From Atriophallophorus winterbourni (lineage: Eukaryota > Platyhelminthes > Trematoda > Plagiorchiida > Microphallidae), in the NCBI GenBank assembly GCA_013407085.1, contig JACCGJ010003248.1:1-64000 (forward strand): a stretch of DNA of 64,000 bases, in the 5' to 3' direction. Made by a program: the position numbers and the translations under genes. Positions 1-10,774 of this stretch are shown in pieces. The first letter of the stretch is position 1. Each line of letters starts with the position of its first letter. The notes beneath the pieces were generated by a model. It saw only the letters and a list, made by a program, of their open reading frames with translations, was not told where the DNA came from and did no database searches.

Positions 1-10
1 GAGATCATGT

Positions 11-733
11 GTGACAAACCTGATGCTCGCACGTGACCACTGGACATCCGAAGTCGACAAAGGTCGTGAGATTCACCTAGTATACTTAGATTTCTCGAAA
101 GCTTTCGACAGAGTCAACCATCGAATCTTGCTCCGCAAATTATGTTCTCTATGGATTGCAGGCCAGTTGCTTCAGTGGCTTGAGAGTTATTTATCAGATC
201 GATGGATGTCTCTCTTCAAGTTTCAGCATTCCCAGCGGTGTCCCTCAAGGCTCTGTACTCGGGCCAAACCTATTCCTATCCTTCATTGATGATGTCGTTC
301 AAGCCATTGATTCCACACACTCATGTATGCCGACGACATGAAACTCTGGAGAGTCATCACATGTCAACACGACATCGTTCAACTACAGGACGACCTCAAT
401 TCGCTTTATGTGTGGTCACTTGAAAATTGCTTACCGTTCAATACAGAGAAATGCCGCGTCCTTTCAACGCGTACAAACTCTAGCCCAAGCTATTACCTGG
501 GATTACACCCAATTGAGACGACTTCCTCAGAAAGGGACTTAGGCATTATCGTGCAATCCAACATGTCAGTCTCGGCGACGTGCCTGAGAGCAGCCAATAA
601 AACAAACGCAATGCTTGGTCTTCTCAAACGTGTTTTTCGCAGGTTTGAACCTCAATGTTTGTTGCTTTTGCTCAAAACATTCATCCGTCCACATTTCGAA
701 TACGCCGTTCAAGTTTGGTGCCCCGGGCTCTGA
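11..733 (+). pseudogene. CR1/Jockey-like LINE reverse transcriptase fragment, frameshifted
   Basis: This is the reverse transcriptase core of a non-LTR retrotransposon, split over three reading frames. The first piece carries the palm motif DFSKAFDRVNHR (about 90-130). The second carries SGVPQGSVLGP (about 230-270). The third (from 323) carries the catalytic YADD box (MYADDMKLW) followed by the usual tail (SLENCLPFNTEKC, then RRVFRRFEPQ and RPHFEYAVQVW). At least two frameshifts separate these motifs, so it cannot make a working enzyme. The 5' end runs off the window and no endonuclease domain is visible. Related but different CR1-like fragments lie on the - strand near 9.5-10.1, 21.1-21.7 and 29-30 kb. 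The clade is inferred from motif style only. Confidence 0.85.
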
Positions 734-3700
734 AGGACCAAAAAACTTCTCTTGAGGCTCCCCCAGCGACGCGCCAGCAAAACTTGTTATAGGTCGGCCT
801 CGTATCCTTATCCTCCTGAATGTCTATCGCTCCACCAATCCTTTTCAGTGAAATACAGAAGGCTCCGTGGTGACCTTCCTTCTCACCTACCAAATCGTCT
901 CATCCACTGATCACGCCTAGACACCATTCTCCGTCCTTAATCGTGAAACTTCACATCTTCGTGGGCCATTCACTCCAAACGTTCATATCAACTCTCACGC
1001 TCAACTGTCGCAGCATTTCTTTTCCCTTTTGATTATGTACTTCACTGAATATCACCCATGGAAGTTGTATCCGGGAACATCCGGATAAGTTTTTAAACGG
1101 AGTCCTGGCGTTCATTAATGATCCTCCACAACCATAACCTGAGCCTTGTCTTCCGATTGCTTTTGTTCTCGGAAACACTGATCCACTTACACTACAACCG
1201 CATCGCGTAGTAGCTTAATTTTTCAGGTACGTTGTCCTCCTTGCCTTACTACTCCGTTCATTCCCTTCTTAACCACCTGTCAGTTTTACTTGTTTCCAGG
1301 TATAACGCCACCCCGATGCCTCGGTATTCTCCTGCTACCGCCTCGCAAAATAAGGAAGGCGCAATTCCAAAGCGAGTGTGGCCCGCTATAAGGCCTCCGC
1401 GTCCCCGTACAGATGACACTCACTATTTTATTTTCACCACACTCTACATACCAACCTGTGGTTATTTTTAAGCTACGCTTTTACACCACAATAAACTATT
1501 GAACTATCCTCTGTCGTCCATCAAGAATAAGACATCTTGTAGTAGATTGGAAACTATGTTTGCTGATGACATTTAAATCGTAGATAGGGAAGTAGTCAGT
1601 AGTAGAGTGTGGTAAAAAAGCGGTAAGCTTACAAAGTTAACTACAAGATATTGTACACAAAGATGTGAAAGGTCGGGTGATTAGTTGATGGGGGGTGAAT
1701 AAAGTCGAATAGATCCAGTTGAGTGCAAAACGTGCCCTGAAAAATGGAAATAAAGTGCAGCATTATGGAGTGAAGAAAAGTATAGCATTTTAAACGTCAC
1801 GATAGTGCCGACCTGATAAATGACAGATGCTGAAATGAGGTGGGCGATTAAGTGTTACCTTACTCCAAACCTACGGAAGAGTCAGTTGCTCTCTTCTTTG
1901 GCAAGTAGCACGGTTATCTCTACGCCATCGACCCACCCAAAATCCAGTGGGGTACAATATACTATACACTTATTAATAATAGTCACCAAAATCTTTAATA
2001 GGTGTGCCCAATTAGCTGTTGCTTCTCAGGAGAGAACTTTTTCGCACACGCTCAGCTTTTTCGTTGAAATCTATACAAGGAAATATTAAGACTGCATCTA
2101 GAGTTTTGTGGATATAACAAATTTGGGTCAACGGAAGGGTGATACAGCTACAAAAGATACAGATGCTTGCACGGTCGATGTAATTGTATGCATCAACTAC
2201 GAGAATCAGTTCAGTGGCGATCTTATAGAAACCTTCAAAACTGTCAAGAGATTCAGATCTCCTGAATTCGACGACTTCTGTCTGTTTACTTTGTTTTACG
2301 CGCGAGGTCACAGTCTTGAGCTAAGTAAGTTGCATACTAGGCCGCAATCCAGGCCACAATTATTGAGCATCCGAGTAGTAACCACAAACACCTTGCGTTT
2401 TCAACAGGTGCGTTTAACCATGGGCTGAACGAACGGCGACAGGTGCTATTTCCGGAAAACCTACTGTAATCGTTCCACCCATTTCGTATAAAGCATAATT
2501 AGTATGAAAAAACGTTTATTTTTTAAGGTCTATCGTTTGTGCTGTAATTGACCGCTGCCGATCGATTTTCAATGAATCGGCGCACAACATACTAAACTGT
2601 CTTACCTTTCGGCGATGAGACCTCTTATATCCTCGAAACACAGGTGAACATCCTTTGTTTGCTACGAAACAATTCTGACAGTCGCGTGGCCTTTTAAACA
2701 CGCCTCCCAGAAAATTTTTCAACTTGTTTCGTCGGGATTGTCTGTAGTCCTGTGCATTTGGTCATACTCACGTACATTAATACATTCGATTCAAAACTCC
2801 CGAAGAATATTTATTGCTAGAAGACAAGAGTTAGTCTAAATAATATAGCAGTTAATCGTCATCATACGATTGGAAACGCAAGTCACAACAGACGCAACCG
2901 TAGTAGATCGAAAAAAGGACTCGTGAAAGGGTTTAATCACAAAAGTAATTATAGACATAAACAAAGTACGAACTTGAGTATTCAGTTGACACAATCTATA
3001 ACATTATCAGATTGCTATAAGCATGTCTTCATATGGTGCTAATTTTCCTGATTGCTGTGGTTTGCGCGCATAATGGTGCCACTTAATGAAGTTCGATCAA
3101 TGTTGCTAAGGTGAGACCAATTTTTCAGTAATTTTGTGGATATCGCCGTTGGGCGTGAACGGAAAGCGGATGTATTCCGTTACATCGCTTCCGAATGCCA
3201 CCGTTAGATACCCCTTCAGTGGTTCGAACACCGAAGATTATCCTGAGGCACTAATGTTTGAACACTTCCAAAAGTCGTACCTTCTGTACTTTCTGTGGTC
3301 ACGTCTCATCTATTAATTAGTACTGGGTGGATCACTGCGTAGTAAACGTATTCTAGTTTTAAGACATCCCGTCAATGTTTGCCTTTCAACGCAAAATCGC
3401 ATTGTGCGCAAGATCAATCCTTAACTTCACTTCATCTTTCGCCCAACCATTGGGTAACATACAGGAACCGCGGTTTTAGAAGACTGAAACACATTCAATC
3501 GGACGTTCATTAAGGTTTAATTGCTGTACGCCTTGTGACAGGGGTAGTAAAATACGCCTACGTTTGTGCTGCGTTTAACTTGCAGCATTTCGGCATTTTT
3601 TCAAAAAAAAACATCATCAGTTTAGTCTAGATCAGACATTCAATAGGACTCGAACTCCTTGGTAGTCCTTTAATGCTTGGTAGATAATCCAGTCGACGAC

Positions 3701-3950
3701 ATAGTTGGGCAGAAGCAGCGATAACGGACAGACACGTCTGACCCCAATTTACGAAGTTCTTCTGCAACCTTCTTCCTAATCAAGTAACATGTAAAGCACA
3801 GGATATATGGGGTAAATATTTAATTTTCTTGGCGAGGTACTTTTGGTGACTGGCTGATTGCAGCAATCGGGGACGAACAGATTTAAGTTGCAGATCACAA
3901 ACTCATATCTCTTTCTCAGTAAAATCAGCTTTATTGTCACCAAATAACTG
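734..3950. other. Stretch with no recognisable gene
   Basis: About 3.2 kb without a coding signal I can support. Short open frames exist (for example 2108-2428 and 3134-3316), but they show no family motif and no convincing exon borders. The stretch directly after 733 is probably further decayed LINE sequence. Upstream UPF2 5' UTR exons or its promoter could lie here, but nothing marks them. Confidence 0.5.
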
Positions 3951-3954
3951 ATCT

Positions 3955-4075
3955 TGTGAGTGCACGGATGTGTAGTGTTTGTGTACAGCGCATCTAATAC
4001 CGCGAAACTGATTTTCCACTGCGTGCGGAAACACGTTAGACTCACCGCAATTTTAAGTTTAATTCCGTTGGTGGA
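3955..4075 (+). mobile_element. Degenerate 5' half of the window's SINE family
   Basis: The order of landmarks matches the 5' half of the SINE seen complete at 38656-38887 (read on its - strand): CACGGATGTG, then a CTAATACCG-like block, then GGAAACACG and GACTCACC. It is heavily mutated and joins the LINE remnant that starts near 4085, so its 3' half is missing. Confidence 0.55.
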
Positions 4076-4084
4076 CGGTTTGGT

Positions 4085-6916
4085 CTCGATTGTCATCGTA
4101 ATGACAACGGCGAAATATTACTTAGCTTGCGCTCAGAGCACAGACTGTACCTTGCCAGCACTAACTTCCGCCATTCGAAGCGTCACTGCTCCACCTGGAG
4201 ATCTCCATCGGCGGCCTTGTTCACGCAAATTGACCATATTGCTATCAGCTACTCCTGGCGAGGGAGTGTGCAAGATTGCCGTTCCTAATGGGGAACCTGT
4301 CTAGAGTCCGATCATGCGTTAGTCTGTGCTAAGCTCTCGATGCGTTTTGGTGGGAAACGTAGAAATGTTGCCAGGCTTAACGATCTCCCGGTTCTCCGAG
4401 GGTTTCAGGCCAATTTGAGTCTGCATTTTTCTACAGTTCCCCAAAATAGTATCGATGACCAATGGAGTGGAATTCAAACCTCCTTGGAAACAGCCGCGTT
4501 GGATAGTTGTGGGTTGACTTCCCGTGTAGCTCAGCACTGGGTTTCTGCGAATTCTCTCCAATTAATGGACCAACGTCGGTTGCTTTCTGCTGATAGCATA
4601 CATGATACGTCACGAAGGCTTATTAAACGTAAACTGGTTGCCAGTTTGAAAACCGACAGGGAAAGTTGGTGGAGTTCTAAGGCTACGGAAATGGAATCTG
4701 CGGCAGCTGTAGGCAATTTCAGAAAATTGTTCCAACTCATCTGAACTACTGATAGCGGGCGATCAGGAATCAGTGAGCTGATACGTAAAAAACAAAAAAC
4801 CGCATGCAGTAAAACTACAAAAACAAGCAGCTTTTTGTGCATTTGCTTTTGCGTATTCCGCTTGCCTGCTTTCCCTTTTCCACGCGCTTGTTTATCTGCT
4901 TTTCCTGCTTCATATTGCTTGGCACTTTGTCTGGCTCCAGACTTGTGCTTCATGATGATGATGATGATGATAATACGTGAAGCAGATGGTTTGCCAGTTT
5001 CTAATATGCATATACGCATGGAGCGATGGGCAGAACATTTTGAAGCACAGTTTAACTGGCCTTCTGCACCCACTGATTTCGAGAATACGGAACACTGTAC
5101 CCCATGGTCGATTTCTCTTGAGGCTCCGACTCAATCAGAGATTTACAGTGTAATCCAGAGCCTTAAGCGCCATCGGGCATCAGGTGCTGATGCTTTGCTT
5201 CCGTCATTGTTCAAAGATGGCGGTTTCGCTTTAGTTCGCGAAATTCACGCGCTGTCAGCCAACATATGGGCTGAAGAACGCGTTCCGATCCCTTGGAGAT
5301 AATCATTAATTGCTCCGATTTTCAAAAAGGGACGACGCGATTCCTGTGAAAATCATCGGGGTATCAGTCTCATTTCATTAGCTCCTAAAATACTGGCGTC
5401 CATCCTGCTTCACCGATTGAGTACCAAACGGGAAGAGAAAATCCGTGAAGGGCAAACTGGGTTTCGTGCCGGCCGAGGGTGCATAGATCAAATTTTCACA
5501 CTCCGTCAGTTACTGGAGCAACGCCACGCTTTTCGTAGACCAACTATCGTGATATTCCTTGACATCCGAGCGGCATTCGATTCAATCAATCGTGAAAGTC
5601 TTTGGAACTGTCTACTGAGACATGGAGTGCCCGAGAAGTATGTTTGGATCTTGAAAGCATTATATTGCCAAACTTCGGGCAGGGTTCGAGCGTACGGACA
5701 ATTGTCGTCCTCGTTCAAAATCTCCAGCGGGGTGCGGCAGGGCTGCCCTATCTCGCCGTTCCTTTTTAACTTCGCGATCGACGATGTCCTGAGAAAAGCT
5801 TTAGCTGGTCTGGTGGACTCAGGTGTTGAACTTCTGCGGGTTAGAGAGCTACCGATCTTGATGACATCACACTTCTGGGAGATGACCCTCATATAATGCA
5901 ACAAGCCCTGGACCGCCTGTCACTTGAAGCTTCAAGGTATGGCATGTGCTTTGCGCCTACCAAGTGTAAAACACTTACCCGGGTTTGGAGTGGCTCTCTT
6001 CCAAACCTAACTGTGTGCGATGTCAATCTTGAAATGGTCGACAGCTTTGTTTACCTTTGTTGTATCTCTGCTGGCGGTTGTGTTGAGGACGAGATCTCAC
6101 ATGGTGTTCGCAAAGCGGGTGCAGCGTTTGCTAACCTTCGCCACCTGTGGCGTCGATGCGATGTTTCACTCCATACTAAAGGCCGAGTGTACAACGCAGT
6201 GGTGCGTGCTACACTCCTTTATGGCTGCGAAACCTGGTCTATCCGAGCGGAAGGTGTCCGTCGGCTTTCTGTTTTTGATACCCGTTGCCTGCGTAGAATT
6301 TCTCGCATTCGGTGGCAGCATCGTGTTATAAATATGGATGTCTGCAAGCGGGTGTTAGGACCAGGTGGCCACGGACTGAGAGAAATGCTGACGCTTGCCC
6401 GCTTGCGATGTTTTGGACATGTTTTAAGAATGCCTACTCACCGTTTACCGTACCGCACTTTATTCGCAGAGCCTGACAGAAGCTGGGAGAAAAGATAGGG
6501 TGGCCAGTCCATGACGCGGCGCGTTGGGATGAAGAAACTCACCTTAGCGCTAGGCTCAGTTGGGCGTATTCGTTTGCCTGGGTGGAGTCCAAAAGCTCCA
6601 CCTAATAGTTGCTAGGAAACCTTACGAGATATGGCTACAAACCGAAATCAGTGGCACCAGTGTATTTTATTATGTGTGTCATAATTTTTTATCCGGTATT
6701 ATTTTATATAAAAACACAAAAAACAAAACAAAAACAAAAAATTGCATGCAGTGCAACTACAAAAACAAGCTGCTTTTTGTGCATTTGCTTTTGCGTATTC
6801 CGATTGCCTGCCTTCTCTTTTACACGCGCTTGTTTATCTGCTTTTCCTGCTTCATATTCCTTGGCACTTTGTCTGGCTCCAGACTTGTGCTTCATGATGA
6901 TGATGATGATGATGGG
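4085..6916 (+). pseudogene. RTE-like LINE remnant (endonuclease C-end to 3' tail), disrupted
   Basis: It is collinear with the 997-codon LINE ORF on the - strand at 41703-44696. In order I see the end of the endonuclease (TQIDHIAISYSWRGS, then SDHALVCA near 4225-4340), the linker (4450-4740), reverse transcriptase motifs (FLDIRAAFDSIN near 5560, SGVRQGCPISPFLFN near 5730) and the C-terminal region (LLYGCETWS near 6220, LRCFGHVLRM near 6410). Stops and frameshifts break the frame near 4290, 4741, 5300 and 5850-5895. The YADD box lies in the broken stretch near 5860 and is lost. A 186-bp insertion sits at 4787-4972. The 3' end is an A-rich segment, a conserved block of about 170 bp and a (GAT)n tail, ending near 6916. 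Confidence 0.85.
4787..4972 (+). mobile_element. 5'-truncated LINE 3' end inserted into an older LINE copy
   Basis: This 186-bp segment interrupts the LINE reading frame between ...SELIR and EADGLP.... It is flanked by the direct repeat ATACGT (4781-4786 and 4973-4978), a target-site duplication. It starts A-rich and ends in (ATG)n. The same block forms the natural 3' end of the host LINE at about 6730-6916, with diverged copies at 7640-7805, 19465-19645 and (- strand) 36340-36480. It is therefore best read as a short retrotransposed 3' end of the same LINE family, not an independent SINE. Confidence 0.8.
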
Positions 6917-6990
6917 CAACCTGAAAGTCTCTTACCCATTGTGCGGCACATTGACTGGATCCGGCTTGTGAATTTATACATACATTCAAA
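6917..6990 (+). mobile_element. SINE 3'-end fragment
   Basis: Directly after the (GAT)n tail come GGGCAACCTGA, GTGCGGCAC, TGGATCCGGCTTGTG and CATACATTC. These are the last landmarks of the SINE family seen complete at 38656-38887. Only the 3' third is present, as expected for a 5'-truncated insertion into the microsatellite. Confidence 0.7.
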
Positions 6991-7039
6991 ATCTTGGAAG
7001 CCTCGCAATTTCGAACATTTTCACTTTCTTCGTGGTATA

Positions 7040-7810
7040 CATTAAGAAAATTATCATATGGGCTTGATTGTGTTGAGGACGACATCTCACGTATACGCAT
7101 AGTGGGTGTAGCGTTTGCTAACCGCTTATAAATTTCGACTGTATAATAAAGATTGAGTGTATCATGTAGCCGTGTGTGTCGCGCTTCTCTACGGCTGCAA
7201 AACCTAATATATCCGAGCGGAAAATGCCCGTCGGCTTTCTGATTTTGCTATTCCTTGCTTGCGCAGGATTGCTCACGTTCGGTGACAGCATCGCGTTGCG
7301 AATATAAATTTCTGCAAACGGTTGTTCGTACTAAAAAGCTACGGACTGTGGGAAATGTTGATGGTTGCTAGTTTACGATGAATGAAACGTTTTAAGAATA
7401 CCCAATTACCTATTATCATGCCGCGTTTTATAGAGTCTGGCAAAGGCTAGTAGAAACCACCGGTTGTCAGTCTAAGATAGTAAGACGCATTCTTTCGCTA
7501 GATGATGTCCTTAATATTCACTTGATAGTCGCCTTACATAATTGGGCTGCAATCCGGCAGTTAACTGCCGATAACCAATGTGGTTTATTATAGGTGCCTT
7601 AATTTTTAATCCTAGATTAATGATACGAAAAGAAGAAAACTAAAATCACATGGTCGCATGTAATGATATTATAAAAACAAACTTCTTTTTTCGCATTTGC
7701 TTATTTCGCATACCCGCTTTTTTACTCGTCTGGTTACCTGCCTTCCCGGCTTCCGGTCGCTTAGCACTTCGTCTGGCTCAAGACCCGTGCTCCATGATGA
7801 TGCATGCAAT
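7040..7810 (+). pseudogene. Second RTE-like LINE C-terminal remnant with 3' tail
   Basis: It repeats the order seen at 6070-6916 in a more decayed state: GTGTTGAGGACGA, then CTACGGCTGC, ATCCGAGCGGAAA, CGTCGGCTTTCTG, and finally the 3' block ending in CCATGATGATGC near 7800. Stops occur in all frames. This is a separate, older insertion of the same LINE family lying head-to-tail behind the first. Confidence 0.75.
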
Positions 7811-7914
7811 CACAAGTACGATCCTTGCAAAGTGCCGCACATTTATGCGGGCTAAATTACTGTCGTGTTGTCCAATTTAAGACAGATAAAATAAAATAAA
7901 AATAGTAGTGAGGC

Positions 7915-8025
7915 TCGTATGTTTCCACGTGCAGCTTAGTATCGGTGGCAAATCAGTTTAACGCAGTGTCAATTGCGCAGTGCAGATGTACTACACGATT
8001 GCACATCCACGGTTTTGTTTACCCA
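7915..8025 (-). mobile_element. SINE 5'-part fragment, reverse orientation
   Basis: On the + strand I read GTGAGGCTC, then CACGTGCAGCTTAGTA, GTGGCAAATCA and ACACGATTGCACATCC. This is the reverse complement of the SINE 5' half. It ends about 130 bp before the first UPF2 coding exon. Confidence 0.65.
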
Positions 8026-8175
8026 TGAACCATTCTAATACCCACCCAAGGTATATTAAAGGATGCGTGTAAATTGACAAAAAAATTATTTTCTGTTTTG
8101 ATAAATCGCATATTGTTTAACGGCATCATATATGGCTGTCCTATCTCTATTTCAGGTACTTGGAACGATTCTTCG

Positions 8176-10774
8176 ATGGACCAGAACAAAGATCAGAGAG
8201 ATCAATTGGTTTGTTTCCGTTTAACCAATATTTATTATTCAAAGAAAATACTAAATGATTTTATCCAAGAAGCTGCTGATCGCCTTTCTCTAAGATCTAA
8301 ACTACTCACAGAAAACCAAGCTGTTGTGGGAAATTGGCCCGATGAAAGTTTTTTCGTTAAAAAAGATTCCGCCCTGAAGAAAAATACTGCATTTGTGAAA
8401 AAAGTGGTAAGTCACCACACATGTTTGTTACGCGAATAGCGAAATTTTCTCGATAGCCAGAAGGATGCCTTGTTACACGAATTCGATTTGTTAAATTTAT
8501 CAAAATATGTGGAAGAAGTTGCCACCGCTATTGTTGAGGCGAAAATCAAAACAACCGATATTCCTTTTATTCTAAAGTTAAGTTCGCTGATGCATCAACG
8601 ATACGCGGATTTTGGTTCCCTCTTTTTGGATGCATGGAGGAAAGTCTTTTCGGGATATAAGGATTCCAAGGTTAGTGTGCGTATGCGTACAACGATTTGT
8701 TGCAGACACATTTTTCGAAGCTTCGTGTTGATCTCACTTTGTTTGCCGATTTGAATACGATTGGAATTTTCCGTGAGGCTGATGGCATTCGGGTGCTTGC
8801 GAGTCAGTTAACTTCTCTAACCAATGGCGATCTGGAGCAATTCTCAAACATCGGGATCGTTTGCAGTTTCTGTCGACACTGCAGTGATGATTGGATCGGA
8901 GTCATTCCACGGCGAATGCGGTAAAAATCTATGTCTCAAGTTCTGTTTTCGATTAAAACTTCCTGTTATGATTTGCAATTTGATAGTTGCTCTTACAATT
9001 TTCAAACGCAAGCGTCTTGCCCTATTTACCTACAGCATCGTAGAATGCACTAGGCCTTTGCATTGCTATATTGAAAAATCTGGCTTGCAGAATGCATTTT
9101 GATCTAACATAACTCCTGTTAATTTCGATACTCTCCGGGCTGTTATTAACCTAATATTTCTTCGAATGATTAACTATCAACGCGAAGGCAATTCTCACTT
9201 TATCACTGATACCTTCAATATAATTGGAGGATTTTAATAGTCTAACATGCTTGAAGCTTAGCGATAACCATATGGTGGTAAAAATTAGAATAGGCCTGTA
9301 TCAAAAATAGATAAGCAATTAGATTAAGCAGTATATAAGCAATCGAGAAACGAATAATACAATAAAAGCTCGTTTAATTTCGTTTTAAACTAATTTATAA
9401 TAGTGGAATGGGTAACGATAGAAGATAAACTGTTCCAAGTAACACACACAGACAGAATAAAAATACCTTCTACATTTCAGGTGGGAATGGGGTACCACCT
9501 GCATATATTCATGGACCCGATAATTTCTCGTATCCCTTCGCGTGAATAAATTCTGTAAGGGATGGTTTAGCGTATGGAATATTTTGTAAAGTAGGATAAG
9601 GTCTCTTCGTCGATAAGGAAAGTCGAACCAATGCTTGGTTCGGATGCTGAGAACTAGTTTTGTTGAGCGGTGATAGATTCACTGCATCTTTCTTGATCCA
9701 CGAAAACCATGACTTCATAGCGTATTCTATGACTGGTCTGAGGTATGTATTCATGATCCTTGGAATTATCTTCGGCGAAAATGTCCCAAATACCCGCTTG
9801 AGTAAATAGGAAACACGTGCTGCTTTTGTAAAGGCAGTGTTAGTTTGAATTGAGGTTTTTAAACTGGAGAATATCCAGACACCCAAATTTTTGTCCACTG
9901 AACTTTTTAAGGATATGTGAACCTATATGATCTGAGAACTCTACTTGTTTCCCCACATTCATGATCGTGCATTCGTCGAAGTTAAATGGCAGTTTGTTCT
10001 TCAGCGACCAATTGTAGACCGCATCAAGATCTTTTTGTGTTTGCAAACAGTCTTCTGGGCTACGGATGCAACACCATATCTTTATGTCATCAGCGAATAT
10101 CGCAATGTTGCAGCGAAGATTGATCTTTCGATGCTTTGGTCACTTTTGCTTCTGGTTCAATTACCGTTTCTTGTTATTTTGTTTTGCTTTTTAATTAAAT
10201 ACACGTCGATTTGATTCTAGTTTGCTAGCGGAAGAAAACGGGTTGAACATTCCTCGATCTACTTTCATGCCTGCTGAAAAACAAGCTAAATGCAAGGCAT
10301 TGTTCAACGACTATTTGAATGCTGCACGCCGTCATTTGCAACAATTGACCAAAGACGCTGTGAAAGTGATCTCATTCAACCGTGACCTCATGGAAACTCG
10401 TGGTGAAGTTAGTGACGAACGTCGGGAACGTGCAGATCATTTGGTGACTTTGTGTCGCAAGTTCCATGATTCTTTGTCAACTCTATGCGATCTCTTGGAT
10501 TCCGATCCACCAACGGAGCTTACAATTCTCCTAAAAGGTTATTCATTTATACTGCGACTGATGGTATTGCATTGTATTTGTTAATTCGACCATCTTCTTT
10601 TTTCAGATGAACACAAAACAGACGCGTCTGAATCGGCCGAAAATGAAGAGGTAAGCGACGCCATCGTTTTTTCATGTTCAACAGGACGCTTCACTTGGAT
10701 TGCAATTGTTCGATGATGATGACACTAGACTGTTCTATGAAAGTCTTCCTGATATCAAAGCAATGGTACCAGGG
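8176..10774 (+). CDS. UPF2: UPF2 N-terminal block: MIF4G-1 and start of the linker
   Basis: Residues 1 to about 357. Family signatures in order: DSALKKNTAFVKK (exon 1), LLNLSKYVEEVATAIVEAK and MHQRYADF (exon 2), LRVDLTLFADLNTIGIF and FCRHCSDDWIG (exon 3), GEVSDERRERAD (exon 4), DDTRLFYESLPD and KAMVPG (exon 6). These match the first MIF4G fold of UPF2, whose role is structural. Three introns are tiny: 54 nt (8407-8460), 35 nt (8671-8705) and 34 nt (10651-10684). A fourth, of 36 nt at 8209-8244, is possible but in frame. The N-terminus is short and lacks the long Lys/Glu-rich leader of vertebrate UPF2. Confidence 0.93.

Noticed and set aside
2108..2428. 106-codon + strand open frame
   Set aside because: No recognised motif, no splice context, and it lies in decayed repeat-rich DNA.
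4531..5073. 180-codon - strand open frame
   Set aside because: It is the antisense of a LINE plus its inserted tail; the conserved portion belongs to the repeated tail and is discussed under findings.
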